A stretch of DNA of 64,000 bases from Strobilurus pachycystidiatus. Lineage: Eukaryota; Basidiomycota; Agaricomycetes; Agaricales; Physalacriaceae. Location: assembly GCA_019915135.1 (NCBI GenBank), contig JAHLMK010000001.1:5890001-5954000 (forward strand), read 5' to 3'. Under the pieces are notes generated by a model. That model did not search any database. It saw nothing but the letters and a program-made list of their open reading frames with translations, and was not told the DNA's origin. Of this stretch, positions 32,794 to 44,117 are shown in pieces (the first letter of the stretch is position 1; each line of letters opens with the position of its first letter). A program made the position numbers and the translations under genes.

Positions 32794-34687
32794 ATGGCTA
32801 CTGTTGCTGCGTTCCCGGGCCACATACCCATTACCATGGACAGTTCGTTGGCCGGTGCTTTGTCTCCTGTCCAGCCAGCTCCCCTCCCTGGTCCTCCTCC
32901 AAGTAATACACTGCCTCCAGTCGCTCCCAGTGCCAACCAGCACCCCAACGCTGGCTCTGCTCCTCCTACGTCCAACGGTATCGAGCCCTCCAGTAATTTA
33001 CTGTCCCCGGCTGCCCCCGGTGCCAGCCAGCACCCCGACGCTGGCTCTCCTCCTCCTGCGTCCAACGGCACCGAGCCATCCAGTGGGGTGCAGCCGTCAG
33101 AGCGCGATTCTCGCCCTCAGCGTGAGATCGCCGCGTCCTATGCTCTGCGTAAGCCGCTGGGGGACATCATTCCTCCCCGTCAACGCATTCGGTCCAGCCA
33201 GACGCACCGCAGCACCGACGCGGCTCTAAAAGCCATCAGCGACAAGGAAAAGCAAGACGCACTTGCCAACAATCTTGACAACTTCAAGGACGACATCAAC
33301 ACCAGGATTGCCGCACTCAGCAAGAAACACGAAAAAACGGAGACGTTCATCCGCCAGAAGATCTACCTCACTCGGAAAGGAAAGCGTGCGCCCAGCCTGC
33401 ACAACGCTATCCTGCATGACAAGGCATTGTTTCTTAACTCTGGTATGTCTTCTTGTTGAACGTTTCCTCACCTTTGCTAAGAAACATCAGACTTACGTGC
33501 AGACGAATCCCCGGCTACGCTGGAAGACATTCAGGAAGCCGTTAAGGAGGACGACGACTACAAATACATGTCAGAGGAGCGCCAGCAGGAGCTCATTGAC
33601 AACCTTATCCGCCACCGTCAGCTTCAGACCACCGGTGTTCGAGCCAACAACAAGGCAGCTATCCCAGATATCATTGGTACAATCAGAGATGTGCAAGAGG
33701 ATGTAAGTCCTAACGCTTTCCACTATGGCTTTGTTTTTGACCGCGTCTCTAGTTGAACGGACTCTTTGCACGCACAGGCGTCTCCGCCTTCGCCGTCTTT
33801 GCACGGGGCCACATTGCTGACCCCACCCGGCCTGAGGCAGTTGACGCCGGCAACTGCCTCACCTTTTTTCGCGATACGCTTAGCGTAAATCTTGTTGACG
33901 CGTTAGCACTATTTGAACAGCATGTATGTGCTAAGAACATTGGTACGCTCTTGATACTTCACCTTGTACTCATCTCACCCCCTTCATTAGTGGGCAAAGG
34001 GCTTGAGGCGCGCCCCATCATGTGTACAGAGATTTCTCGTCACATTCAAGAGGGCCTTGGTAAGTTTGCCATGTTGTGACTCATCGTTGTTCTAACGGTG
34101 ATGTTGCAGCGCTCATGACCCGCGTTCGCAATATACAAATGAGCTATCAGGCGTACGAGGACGGGATCCAAGTCCGATATGGCGTCAAACTTGTAGGCTG
34201 GCCCCGCGAGATTCCCTTCAAGCGGGCCAGTTTAATCACAAAGAACACCGACCTCCGTGTCCTCTTGGAAGCCGTTCGATCCAAGGTGTGCCGCTGGGAG
34301 AAGATGGGGAAAAAAGAGCACAAAGACTTCGTCGAAGAACGCAAGAGGTTCAACAAGGCGAGGGGAGGAAAGAAAAGAGCCGTCCGCTCTGACGCAGGGA
34401 AGAAGAGGAAGCGCGACAACGACGCTGACGAGGAGAACGAGGACCCCGCGCCGCCAGCCAAGAAGTCCAGGTCGTCGAAGAAGTCCAAGGCGCCCAGCAA
34501 ACCGAAGACCGTGACGCGTCCTTCCGCGCACAAGTCCCGTGCCATCATTGAGGACAGCGAGGACTCCATCTCTGAGAGTGAGTCCGAGTCGGACACTAGC
34601 GAGAGAGTCCGAGCTCATCTTCCTCCGAAATCCCGCGAGTTCATCTCCGACTCCGACAATGCCAGCGACGAGGAAGGCGACGAGTAG
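32794..34687 (+). CDS. KDZ-element accessory gene with basic/acidic C-terminal tail
   Basis: Five exons (32794-33442, 33503-33702, 33753-33942, 33991-34059, 34110-34687) splice in frame. The N-terminus is Pro/Ser-rich with two near-identical repeats (NLLSPAAPGASQHPDAGSPP and a similar copy). The central region has TTGVRANNKAAIPDIIGTIR, GLFARTGVSAFAVFARGHIA, FFRDTLSVNLVDALALFEQH and YGVKLVGWPREIPFKRASLI. I recall this arrangement as a recurrent, uncharacterised family in basidiomycete genomes, often near KDZ elements; that is memory, not a search result. The C-terminus is Lys/Arg-rich then Asp/Glu/Ser-rich (SDNASDEEGDE), suggesting a nuclear, chromatin-associated protein. It is the outermost gene, 199 bp from the right TIR. 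Confidence 0.7.
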
Positions 34688-34886
34688 GTGACGGCCTTAG
34701 TTTACCTCCCAATCATATCCACACGGTCGTTACATGCCAAACATATCCACACTGTCGTTACATGTAGAAATTTGCCCAATGTCATTCATTACTGCTATTA
34801 CTGTTATACAGCCTTGTGAGATAAAACCTGAGCATTCCTTTGAGGGTTCTGTGAGCATTTTGTTCAAATGACGTTGAACAGACCTG

Positions 34887-35258
34887 AATTTCCGCTATTT
34901 TGAGCAATACCGCCCTCTGACAGCGAGCGGGAGGCGGGATCATGATGCTCGGGGCCAGTAAGAGCCGCGCGCATGATGTTGACGGGCGGCAGATGGGGTG
35001 CCGGTCACAATCGAGCCGGCTGGTGATGTTCGGATGTCTGGGTCCGAGATTGACTAAGCCCGACCTGCCCGAGGGGCGCGCTGAGAGGCGCTGAGCGACA
35101 TTCCCCGCCAGCGGTCAGTAGAATTTTTCTCCAAGTCCGTTGATTTAACGCATGTATCTAGCGCTGTACGGATATACTATGATCGGGGCCCAACTAGACC
35201 CGGAACACCCAGGGGTGATCCCTGGCTAACTGGTAGGGTAAGGTGGTATTATTAGGTG
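34887..35258 (-). repeat. KDZ right TIR (uninterrupted)
   Basis: Inverted copy of the split left TIR. It carries no insertions and preserves the pre-insertion sequence of both target sites hit in the left TIR (TCCGGGTC and GCGGC, each once). Confidence 0.93.
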
Positions 35259-35578
35259 CGCAGTAAACCTCGGCGGTCGGTTTGAAACCGTTACTTACCG
35301 ACCCTCATTTTTGGCCAGGTTTCCATACCGTTACTAACAGTTTCGATACCGGCACGTGATCTTTTCACGTGAGGGCGCGCCGCGCCGCCGCCCTCCCGCC
35401 TCATCCCCGCCCTCTTGTCGCCCGGTGACTGGTCCCAGCAGCGCGGCGGCCCTCACGTGTAGCAATCACGTGCTGGTATTGATACCGGCCGCCAAGGGTT
35501 TTGATACCGTATCAAAACCGTTAAAAACCGTCATAAACCCTAGGTGTATCAAAACCCAGGGTTTACTGCGCCACCCTA
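35259..35578 (+). mobile_element. hAT-like MITE B1, main part
   Basis: It continues the 16-bp fragment at 9398-9413 after the KDZ insertion (first 8 bp are the KDZ target duplication). The right end is GGTTTACTGCGCCACCCTA, the inverse of the left end. The restored element would be 328 bp. The interior has CACGTG palindromes. I could not identify a clean target duplication. Confidence 0.85.
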
Positions 35579-35603
35579 AATTCGCGAAATTCGAATCGCG
35601 ATT

Positions 35604-35887
35604 TAGGGTGGCGCAGTAAACCTCGGCTGTCGGTTTGAAACCATTACTAACCTACCTAGGTTTTGATACCGTTACTATCAGTTTCAATGCCGGCAGGTGA
35701 TGCGTCCACGTGAGGGGCGCGCCGCCCTCCCGCCCCATCCCCGCCCTCTTGTCGCTGGTCTCAGGCTTGCCCAGCAGTATCAAAACCTCCAAACCTACTC
35801 GTCAACCTTTCAATACCGCATCAATACCGTTAATAACCGCAGTAAACCCTAGGTGTATCAAAACCTAGGGTTTACTGCGCCACCCTA
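35604..35887 (+). mobile_element. hAT-like MITE B2
   Basis: 284 bp with TIRs TAGGGTGGCGCAGTAAACC and GGTTTACTGCGCCACCCTA. It lies 25 bp from B1, and the junction is nearly palindromic. Flanks TCGCGATT and TTAAGACT do not match, so the target duplication is lost or one end has moved. Confidence 0.85.
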
Positions 35888-36233
35888 TTAAGACTTAAAA
35901 GTGAGGCAGCGAGGCTTGAGCATTGAGCAGTCACCAGACAACTCGCTGCCATGTCGTCTTGTCGTAAGCAGTCCGTACAATGTATTCTCCAAACAATACT
36001 CATTGCTTACTTTAGTTTGAGTCCGAATAACTGACTAACTGAGTCTTATGTCTTATGTCTTAGTTTTGAGTTGACGGCTTATCACGGTCATCGGCAAGAA
36101 TGTCTTGAGACTGCAGGATTCACTCCGACCGTTCAAGTACACGGCTGCTAGCATTCGTCTTTCCCTTCAATTCTTTGTCAAAAGAATTCTCTTGTTGTGC
36201 ATTCTAGCGGTACAGGATCATTGACTGACTAAA
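35888..36233. other. Intergenic, no gene seen
   Basis: AT-richer spacer between MITE B2 and the 3' end of the aldehyde dehydrogenase gene. It contains short TCTTATGTCTTATGTCTTAG direct repeats near 36,044 and nothing else recognisable. Confidence 0.5.
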
Positions 36234-38377
36234 CTACAGCCTCATACCAATATTGACGTGGACGGCCTTGACTTGCGTATACCTAGGGGAAAGAGTGATT
36301 ACTGAGTGCCACTCATCAAGAAAGGGACGAAGCACCCACATTTGGAGAGCATACTCGCCGAGCTCCCTACCATTACCAGACTGCTTGTAGCCTCCGAACG
36401 GCATACTGCTTTCCAGAGTGTTGTAGTTATTCACGAACAAGCTCCCGGCCTCCAGAGCGTGCGCAACCCGGATCGCTCGCGCGCTATTCTCTGTGAAGAC
36501 GGCGGCAGCCAAGCCGTACTCCGTATCATTGGCAATTTCTATGGCCTCTATGACAAGGATGAGTTGATGCCAATCTGGGTTACAGCGAAGACACGGACCT
36601 TCCTCCGTCTTGAATTTGATGATTGAGGCTACAGGTCCGAAGATTTCCTCCCGGATAGCTTCCATGTCGTTCGTTCCACTGAGGACAGTTGGCTGGATGA
36701 AGTATCCCTTGTCTCCGTGTCGAGCACCACCGATATGGATCTTCGCGCCTTCGTTCTTTGCGATGTCAATATATCCCAAGACGCGCTGAAATTCCGTCCA
36801 TATCAGTCGCGTACAGCTTAACGAGCTTCGAGACGCACTTCCATCTGTGTCTGGGAGACTTGAGGACCGTGCTGCGTTCCCGTCTCGAATGGATCACCAG
36901 CCGCGGCTGTCATGCCTTTCGCAGCCGCCGTGAGCGCTTCCGCAAACTTCTCATATATCCCCTCTTGCACCAAGATCCGGGACCCAGCACTACACATCTG
37001 CCCCGCATTGTGGAAGATACCAATCGCAGCCCACTTGACGCTCTGCTCCAAGTCCGCGTCGTCGAATATGATGTTCGGGCTCTTGCCTCCCAGTTCGAGC
37101 GTGACTGCCTTGAGGTTTGACTTTGCGGAGGCTTCCTGGATCCGACGTCCAGTAGCCGTGCTGCCAGTGAAAGCGACCTTCCGGATGAGCGGGTGCTCAG
37201 CAATGGTTTGGCCAACGGTCGGACCTATACTGAGTGTTAGAAACGGGGTGATCAGGACCGGTAATAGACAGACCATAGCCATTCACGATGTTGACGACGC
37301 CAGGTGGGAAGCCGGCTTCGACGATGGCACCAGCAAGTTTCTGAGCCGTCAAAGGCGTAATCTCGGAAGGCTAGTGGAGGACGCCGTTTGGTCATCACGA
37401 CAAATGCGACGCGTATAAAGCACACCTTGAGAACAATAGTGTTGCCAGTTGCCAGCGCAGGTCCAAGCTTCCATGATACCATAACCTATCGAGACCGTAA
37501 GCCTACAGCACAACAGAGACTGGAGGAGATACTACAAGAGGAAAGTTCCATGGGACGATTTGCCCCTATGAAAACATCAGGTTGGCTTGATGGGAGCAGA
37601 AGATGTTAGCATACCACGACCCCATACGGCTCGTGCCTGGTGTATGCGAACTTCGACTCGTTGGTCTATCCTCCTGATCAGTACGAGATCTGTTAAGCGA
37701 AGCCGAGAAGATACGGACCTCGATAGTCTTGCCTTGAATCTTATCCGCCCAACCAGCGTAGTACCGAAACACACCAATGACGGAACTAACATCGAAGGCC
37801 TTTGACACTCCGAACGGTTTGCCTACAAAGCCATGATCGTTACTATCAGGACGTCACACTGTAGCACACTGTTAGTGGTACATACCCACGTTGATCGTCT
37901 CCAAAGCCGAGTACTCGTCAATATCGCGTTCGATGATGTCTGCAAGTTTGGCCAAGAGACGGCCACGCTGAGATCCGGGAGCTTTGAGACCCCACGAAGT
38001 TTTGTAAGCCTATATTGGTGACGTGAGACGGTGGTAGAACGGCTTCCGAAGACGCCACAGACCTGCTTTGCAGCTTCCACAGCGATGTCTACGTCTTCCT
38101 TGGTACCAGCAGCGACAGAAGTGATGACCTGACCAGTGGCTAGTTCGCCGTGAGCACCGCAGTGGGATGCTCAAGAGGAGTCAAACGGACCTGGGTTAAT
38201 AACGCTAAAGAGATGAAAGGTCAACGTCCAAGTAGCAGAAGAAAGCCTTCCGACCTACTCGATAGACCCTCCCTTGACGGGATCCACAAATTTCCCGTTG
38301 ATGAAAAGACCGGTATTGAGGCTGATAGTCCCTTTGTAGCTCGGGGTGTCGAGTTTCTGGCTGAAAGTGTGAGGCAT
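36234..38377 (-). CDS. Aldehyde dehydrogenase (NAD(P)+-dependent)
   Basis: A multi-exon gene, starting [20 protein letters not shown] at 38377, that oxidises aldehydes to carboxylic acids. Segments in order are [64 protein letters not shown] then [58 protein letters not shown] (coenzyme-binding), [14 protein letters not shown] (general base Glu), [17 protein letters not shown] (catalytic Cys in GQxC), [12 protein letters not shown] and [20 protein letters not shown]. The protein ends [11 protein letters not shown] at 36234. Length and motif order fit a full-length cytosolic-type enzyme of about 500 residues. Introns are numerous and short. It is divergent from the 2OG oxygenase gene across about 1.1 kb. 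Confidence 0.95.
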
Positions 38378-39455
38378 GGTGGAGGATGTCAATGACAATG
38401 CTCACAGCGTCCCAGGGTATTTAAGCACATTCTTTTCTTAGGATAGCAGTCTGCTGACGCCGCCCATAGCCATCTAATTATTCAGCGCGTTGATTTTACG
38501 CCGTACGGTTAGACTGGAGGGACGTGACACTGTGGGGTTGATATGAAGCGCTTGTCATTGAATAGAGTTGTGTTATGCTTACGGGAGATGTTGGCATTGT
38601 TTTTTTCAGCACCGACCGGGGCTTGGCCGAGGTGTCAGCATCTTGCACACCAGTTGGAGGTCAAACCTATGCGGCTCGCCTCGAGAAGCGTGTACCGTAT
38701 GCCAGTAGGACGCTAGATATTGTCTGGAATGATCTGGAGGCGGTACGCGTACAAAGTGCGCAAGCGCCCGTGTAACACCGGGAAGTGCAGTTTGCTAGGC
38801 AAACATATCTCTACTGCCATTTGACCGATTGAATGGGATGGACGGCGCAAATTGGAGAGCTAGGGTGACACCAAGACATGCCAAACAGAATGGATGAGTG
38901 ACCTGGTAGCGATCGTTCCCCAAAGCATGGTCGTGGATCAGGTCAGGGAAACGAAAAGCCGAGTCGAAGAACGAAGCCGAACCCCGACACGTGCTCGATC
39001 GATCGTCGGTATTGGCCAAATGCGGCGGGCAGTGCGCACCATGTCTTCGCATCATGTCTAGCACGTACGCAAACGTGTTGTCACCAGCAAGATCAACTGC
39101 GCCGCTAGTAACTAGCTTGCCGGAGGGTCATGGGAATCTCGTGGCGAGTTCTTCGAGGCAGACCGGGACATGGATCACCTGCGCGTACGTTTCTCCCGCG
39201 CATTGTTTCAGAAATATGTGCGATAGAGCACAATGAGCTGACCTGTTTCTTAGTGTGGAGTTTCTCCTCCATGTTTCTATCTATAGTAATGGTGCTATGC
39301 TTCCACAAAGACCTTCTAGCATGGAGACAGCTGTGCAGCGCTTAAAACGCTACTAGTCCTCACTTCGTGGTTCTCACAGAGAGTTCCCGGCGCGTTATGA
39401 CCTGACTATCTGTCAGCAAGTAAGCATTCCCTGTGGTGGGGCTTTATAACGCAGC
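38378..39455. other. Bidirectional intergenic region
   Basis: Shared upstream region of the aldehyde dehydrogenase (-) and 2OG oxygenase (+) genes, so it must hold both promoters. Open frames such as 38795-39064 have no recognisable features. Confidence 0.5.
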
Positions 39456-41060
39456 ATGTGCCAAGGACTACTCCAATACGACGACTCGGACCTCATGCCT
39501 TCTGAATCAACCGTTCCTCCCCTCGCACCCTACGTCTTCCCTCCGCCGAGCAAAGAGCCTCGTAAGTATTCCAGTGCTCTCCAAATGACCAGCAGTCATT
39601 CTATTTTCTAGTGAACTATGCCGACCTTCCCGTAATCGACCTAGCCAGAATCTCCGCCAATCAAGCAGAACTTGTAGCTCAGGTCAAAAACGCCTTCAGC
39701 AAGCAGGGACCTGGATTCTTGTACCTCGTCAATCACGGGTTGGAGAAAGAGCAAGTGCGTACATTTGTTGTCAAATAGGCTCGGCACGGCACTTAAGGTA
39801 CTTTGAAGATCGAGCGAATATTTGCTATCGGGGACGTATGCTTTACCAAGGTCGACGATGAAGAGAAGCGTAAGTATCAGGGAACCATGGCGAAGACGGG
39901 ATCATACCAGGGATATAAATTGAGACGATATTGGGTGCGTCATTTTCCTGTTTTCCGACTCGGAGTTCGCAAACTAACGACCATGTTTACAGCATCTCAA
40001 TAACGGCGTTCGTGATGAATGTGAGATGTACAACAGTAGGTACTCACTCCTGTGGACCGCCCACCATCTGAACGCCGATGGAAAGTCCACCGAGACGTGA
40101 ACAAGCGCGAGCACCCATTGGCGTTAAGGCCCTACCTTCCTGAACTTGAGGCGTTTTCGAAGCACAACCACGTCAACGTCGTGCATCCTTTGTTGAGGTC
40201 AGTAGGTTAATTGTGGTTTTCCGTTACCGCACATTCAACACTATGGTAGATTGATAGCTCTTGGACTGGGACTTCCTGAAGATACCTTAGTGGACATTCA
40301 CGGCTATTCGTCTCAGAGTGAAAGTTATGGTGCGGTGCTTTCATCTCAACTCATACCCTCTCAGTTGAATGAATGCCCTTCACATCCTAGTTCGCATCAT
40401 CAAATAGCAAGTAGTCCTGTTCTGCATCTCTACGCGTCTTGAACATATTAAAGCTACCCACGCCCGCAAGAGGAGGAAGACCTATCAGGACGGGTTTGGT
40501 TGAAGGGCCACACAGGTACATGATACGATCCTTCTGCAGTCAGTCACCTCGTGACAAACGTCCTTGTCCCAGACATCGGCGCCATCACCCTCCTTTATAG
40601 TCAACCTGTCGCTGCTTTGCAGATCCAGTCACGATCCGGAGAATGGAAGTGGGTGAAACACATCGAAAACGCCTTGGTCAGTGTTTCTTGTGGCATGCGC
40701 GTCCTTCAGTTCGGTGTTGTAGTAATTCCCCGCCAGGTTGTAAACGTCGGCGACGCCATCTCCCTATTGACCGGCGGCCTCTACCAAGCCACGATCCACC
40801 GCGTCGTCCAGCCTCCATCTGACCAACACCACCTTTCCCGACTTGGGATCATCTACTTCAGCATGCCCAATGACGACGTCAAGCTCGTACCTATGCCCGG
40901 CTTGGGCGTGCCGAGTCGGTTTGGCGGCGCTGAAGCGCCTACGATGGAGGCATGGCGAAAGGAACGTACGGCGAAGTACGGCGTGAGCGAGCTGACGAAG
41001 ACGGAGGACGGGGATGAGGAAGAAACTATCCAGGGCGTGGTTATGAAACATTATAATTGA
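39456..41060 (+). CDS. 2-oxoglutarate/Fe(II) oxygenase, isopenicillin N synthase-like
   Basis: The start is MCQGLLQYDDSDLMPSESTV (or the second Met at 39495). The DIOX N-terminal domain is seen in LNYADLPVIDLARISANQAE and GPGFLYLVNHGL. The catalytic core has YPRPQEEEDLSGRVWLKGHT joined by a GTACAT..CCAG intron to DIGAITLLYSQPVAALQIQS, giving the HxD iron ligands. The distal His is in YQATIHRVVQPP and the 2OG-binding Arg in LSRLGIIYFSMP. About eight short introns are needed. The splice between DTLVDIHGYSS (~40,310) and YPRPQ (~40,456) is not resolved by eye, so a small defect there cannot be excluded. The product is a soluble oxidase or hydroxylase; substrate unknown. Confidence 0.9.
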
Positions 41061-41335
41061 GTAACTTCAAGTAGCAATCTTGGACGCGATGTAACAGGAA
41101 CCCCGTTGTACCCCGTTGTACGAATAACATGATATGCGTCTCAATTAGCAGCTATCGGCCAATTACAGTGAATGCTGTAAGTAAACTAGCGCGCAAGAAT
41201 AATACTACTAGTCATGTATAAGTAAGGTATGTGGGCGCATCAATGGTCATGAAGATGTGTGTGTATGTGAGTCGTGCGTGGGGGGTATCATTCTACGAGG
41301 GTCATCTCAAACCATGTCGAGTTTTGCACAAGGAG

Positions 41336-42018
41336 TCATATCGGCCCATCGTACGGCACCCGCACCAGCCCCACCGACATGTCCTTCTCCCCCTTCTCAC
41401 ACGGCATCGCGATGAAGACGCTTAGCTGCAGAGCAGGCGGTATCGGGCGCTCTTTCACCCCCGCCATGCCTACGTCCTTCTCCATCGAGTCCAGCGAATC
41501 GACGCTCTTGTTCGAGAACACGGAGAAAGGTCGAGACAGGCGTGACTTGGCGGTCTTTTCGAGCTTGGACTGGTGTGTCATGGCGTTAATTTGTTCGAGG
41601 GAGAAAGGCTAGTGATAGGTGGGTTGGATCATTGGTCGAAAATGGAGGAAAGAATCTACATACCTTGATATCCCTCCACGAGCAGTCCGTCTCCGGCGTA
41701 TCGAGCCAGACGTCAAAGAACTCTGGTCGCTGAACCGGGATGGTGTATATCGGGGCTCCCGTCCATGGGTCCAGTCCTCTCGCACGCATACTCCGATTTC
41801 GACTCCAGCGCCACGAACACAAGGCGCAGAATGCAACAACTATGGACCCGATGATCGTCGCTACGACGTATCTATCATACACGCGAAAGTCAGCTACCTA
41901 GAATACACTGGTCGGAAGGCAGGTAAACGTACAGGATGGTCGACCCATTGAGCGCCATGCCATAGCCGCTCTGGACTGTGTCCGTACTTGTGGGATATGC
42001 GACCGAGATGGAAGACAT
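41336..42018 (-). CDS. Small single-pass membrane protein, unknown function
   Basis: Three exons (42018-41933, 41871-41664, 41608-41336) splice to 188 residues with every junction in phase. The N-terminus is Ser/Thr-rich and short (MSSISVAYPTSTDTVQSGYG). One membrane helix follows (VVATIIGSIVVAFCALCSW), then a basic stop-transfer (RWSRNRSMRARG). The cytosolic-type tail contains PEFFDVWLDTP and a conserved-looking end (LQLSVFIAMPCEKGEKD..VGLVRVPYDGPI). The topology suggests a type III (N-out) membrane protein. No family is recognised. The gene is convergent with the 2OG oxygenase gene. Confidence 0.75.
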
Positions 42019-43248
42019 TTGGGCAGGGAGGGAACGAAGCGAAGTGGCTTACTCGGAGGCGGAGGATTGCTGCAAGCAGGTTATATGTAAGAGGTCCCTT
42101 CTTCGCCGTTGTGTGCGCGTAAGTAGCGTGGGGCCAGAGTTGAGGGCATAATTGAATAGCCGCAGGGGAGGGGGGTAATACCGCTGACGGTTGGCACGGT
42201 CTTAAACGCGCTGATGGGCTGAGGCGGGGACCTGTGAAGACTTTACGTTACCCCGGCCCGTCTGGCCTGGAGAGAGAACATGGGAGATGTGGTCATCAGT
42301 CATGGCGCTGCTGCGCGGAACAGCGCTGAGCCGTCGCTATCATGGGATTGACACTGTTCGTCGGAGATCAGCAGTGGACGGTCGTGTCTTGGGAACAGAG
42401 TTCGAGACGGGGAACAGTGAGAAAGTGCCTCAAGGTAAACATAGGACACAACGGGGCAAGCCCAGACACGAACAAGACATCGCGTCCTTTATACCCAAGT
42501 AGACCCAAGCCACGTCATGATATTTCCAGCCTCACAGATCCTCGGACAATGGAGGTCAAACCGAGGATATGCAGATCGTCGGATGGCATCCCACCCTCAG
42601 CGCTCAGCACACTCGTTTCTAGGAACTGCAAGATGTCAATGGGCACGGATATTCTGAGAACGCGGAAACGCACCTACTATGCAAGACAGCAGTCTGTCGC
42701 CGCATGTCGCCGGGTAATATAGAGACCAACTGACGCGGCAAGTAGGTTTGTTGTAAGCCTGGTTGAGCCATGACTGATCAGTGTCGATTTGCTACACGTT
42801 GAGCCGCACTCCAACAAACATCAGGACACCAGAATAAGCCTCTAGACACCAAGACATGTCCTCTCCTCTCTCGTTTGTTCCAAGGTAAATCTAGAGATGA
42901 CATCTCGAACCATGAGGAGGCCGCTGTCATGGATTGCGGGGCGGGTGAGACGGGTTTAGCGCTTATCATTCCAGCGCGAATCAATATCTGACTTGCATTC
43001 CAGAACAAAGAGCAATACAATGTTAATCTATAGCATCATTAAGAGGCGCTGTGAGAAGATGAACAACTGCATGACGATACACACAATATTCCTATGGTGT
43101 CAACGTTGGACTGTCACTGTAACCACTCGGTACATTCTCCGGCCTAGCCGACACAGTCGCAACGCGACAGTCTGCAGGCGAGATCAAAGATGTCCGATAT
43201 GTATCCGTCGTCGCTTCCGTCGTGTACAGGCAAAATGCGACTCGATTG
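42019..43248. other. Intergenic, no supported gene
   Basis: Short frames (for example 42342-42722) look non-coding. Nothing else stands out. Confidence 0.5.
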
Positions 43249-43572
43249 TCACAATTCGTCGCGCTTTTCCCGCTGCTTGAGTGTCTGAACGTCGACGCGT
43301 AACACCCCCGGTGTCTCCCTCAGCTTCTCCAGTATCACAGCTCCGTGGTCGTCCCAATCGCCTTTGGCAACGCTGAGCAGCTGCACGTGGTCGAGCGCGC
43401 CAGCTTGTCCGGTGTGGCTCAGCGTCGGGTGCAGAGCGGCTAGAGACGACGGAAAGTCGGTATATTGACCGTCTCTCTCAAGTGTAACGGCGAGATACGT
43501 GTTCGATTCGTGGTCCATGGTGGTAACTGTCTGAAAGGGTTCAGACACAGCCACCATGGAAGCTGCCCGCAT
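43249..43572 (-). CDS. Small conserved-looking hypothetical protein with RDEL C-terminus
   Basis: A 107-residue frame from MRAASMVAVSEPFQTVTTMD; MDHESNTYLAVTLERDGQYT is another possible start. The second half, VQLLSVAKGDWDDHGAVILE and LRETPGVLRVDVQTLKQREK, predicts an alpha/beta fold like small ferredoxin-like domains. It ends KRDEL. That end could be coincidental, since no signal peptide is present to make an ER-retention role likely. No introns. Function unknown. Confidence 0.5.
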   Translation of the reverse strand: MRAASMVAVSEPFQTVTTMDHESNTYLAVTLERDGQYTDFPSSLAALHPTLSHTGQAGALDHVQLLSVAKGDWDDHGAVILEKLRETPGVLRVDVQTLKQREKRDEL

Positions 43573-44117
43573 TCAGCGGCAAAAGTTGACCTCGGTCTCC
43601 AATCCCTGCTTCATTTTCTCTATCATGATCAAAACAGAGTCTACTTCCATTCAAGCCACTCGCTTCCCGGATCAGTATCATTCGGATACCGCCAGATGAG
43701 GACTCCTCTGAGGTCTTGCCGGTTCCACAATGCGTCCTGTCTAACGCCTTGGCACCTCACCGGGACCAACCATCGATGGTCGCCAGTCCTGCCCCACCCA
43801 TAACCGGATACCTTCGCTACTCCCGAGGCCCTTGTTCTGGTTATTGTCGAACATAGGAACCGCGGAAACAAAAAAGCCGCCGTGTTATTGTTGTTCAGGC
43901 AGGGGAGAACAAGGTCGGTGGTCTTTCCGACGCTCTTGTTCAAAATAACAAATTGTTGTTCTCCAGCGTCTAAAAAGCTTGATGCATCAGAGACGGAAAT
44001 CACCCAACACCTCACGACCCATCATTCCCGCGACGACTCCGTATTCCATTCCATCTGTTACGAACCTCGCGCATCATCCTTGTCCATTACACTCCCCCTT
44101 ACGACCTGATAGTCGCC
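43573..44117. other. Intergenic, promoter of the pseudokinase gene
   Basis: No supported gene. The region lies between the starts of the small minus-strand frame and the plus-strand pseudokinase gene, so both promoters are expected here. Confidence 0.4.

Larger units (their letters stand above)
9414..35258. mobile_element. KDZ-superfamily DNA transposon with TET/JBP cargo (nested by three later insertions)
   Basis: The element is 25,845 bp and is bounded by 372-bp TIRs beginning CACCTAATAATACCACC and by the 8-bp target duplication CGCAGTAA (9406-9413 and 35259-35266). Removing MITE A1 and the two LTR elements with their duplications leaves about 12.2 kb. Genes from left to right are the KDZ transposase (-), TET/JBP oxygenase (-), a small basic GRPR protein (+), an unknown gene (-), an RNase H1-N-like gene (-, split) and a basic-tailed protein (+). 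KDZ elements carrying TET/JBP genes are established in basidiomycetes. The boundaries, TIR length and TSD are read directly from the sequence. Confidence 0.93.

Noticed and set aside
9390..35588. A target-site duplication for MITE B1
   Set aside because: Left flank ATCGCGAA and right flank AATTCGCG share only TCGCG-type bases and are not a clean duplication, so none is claimed.
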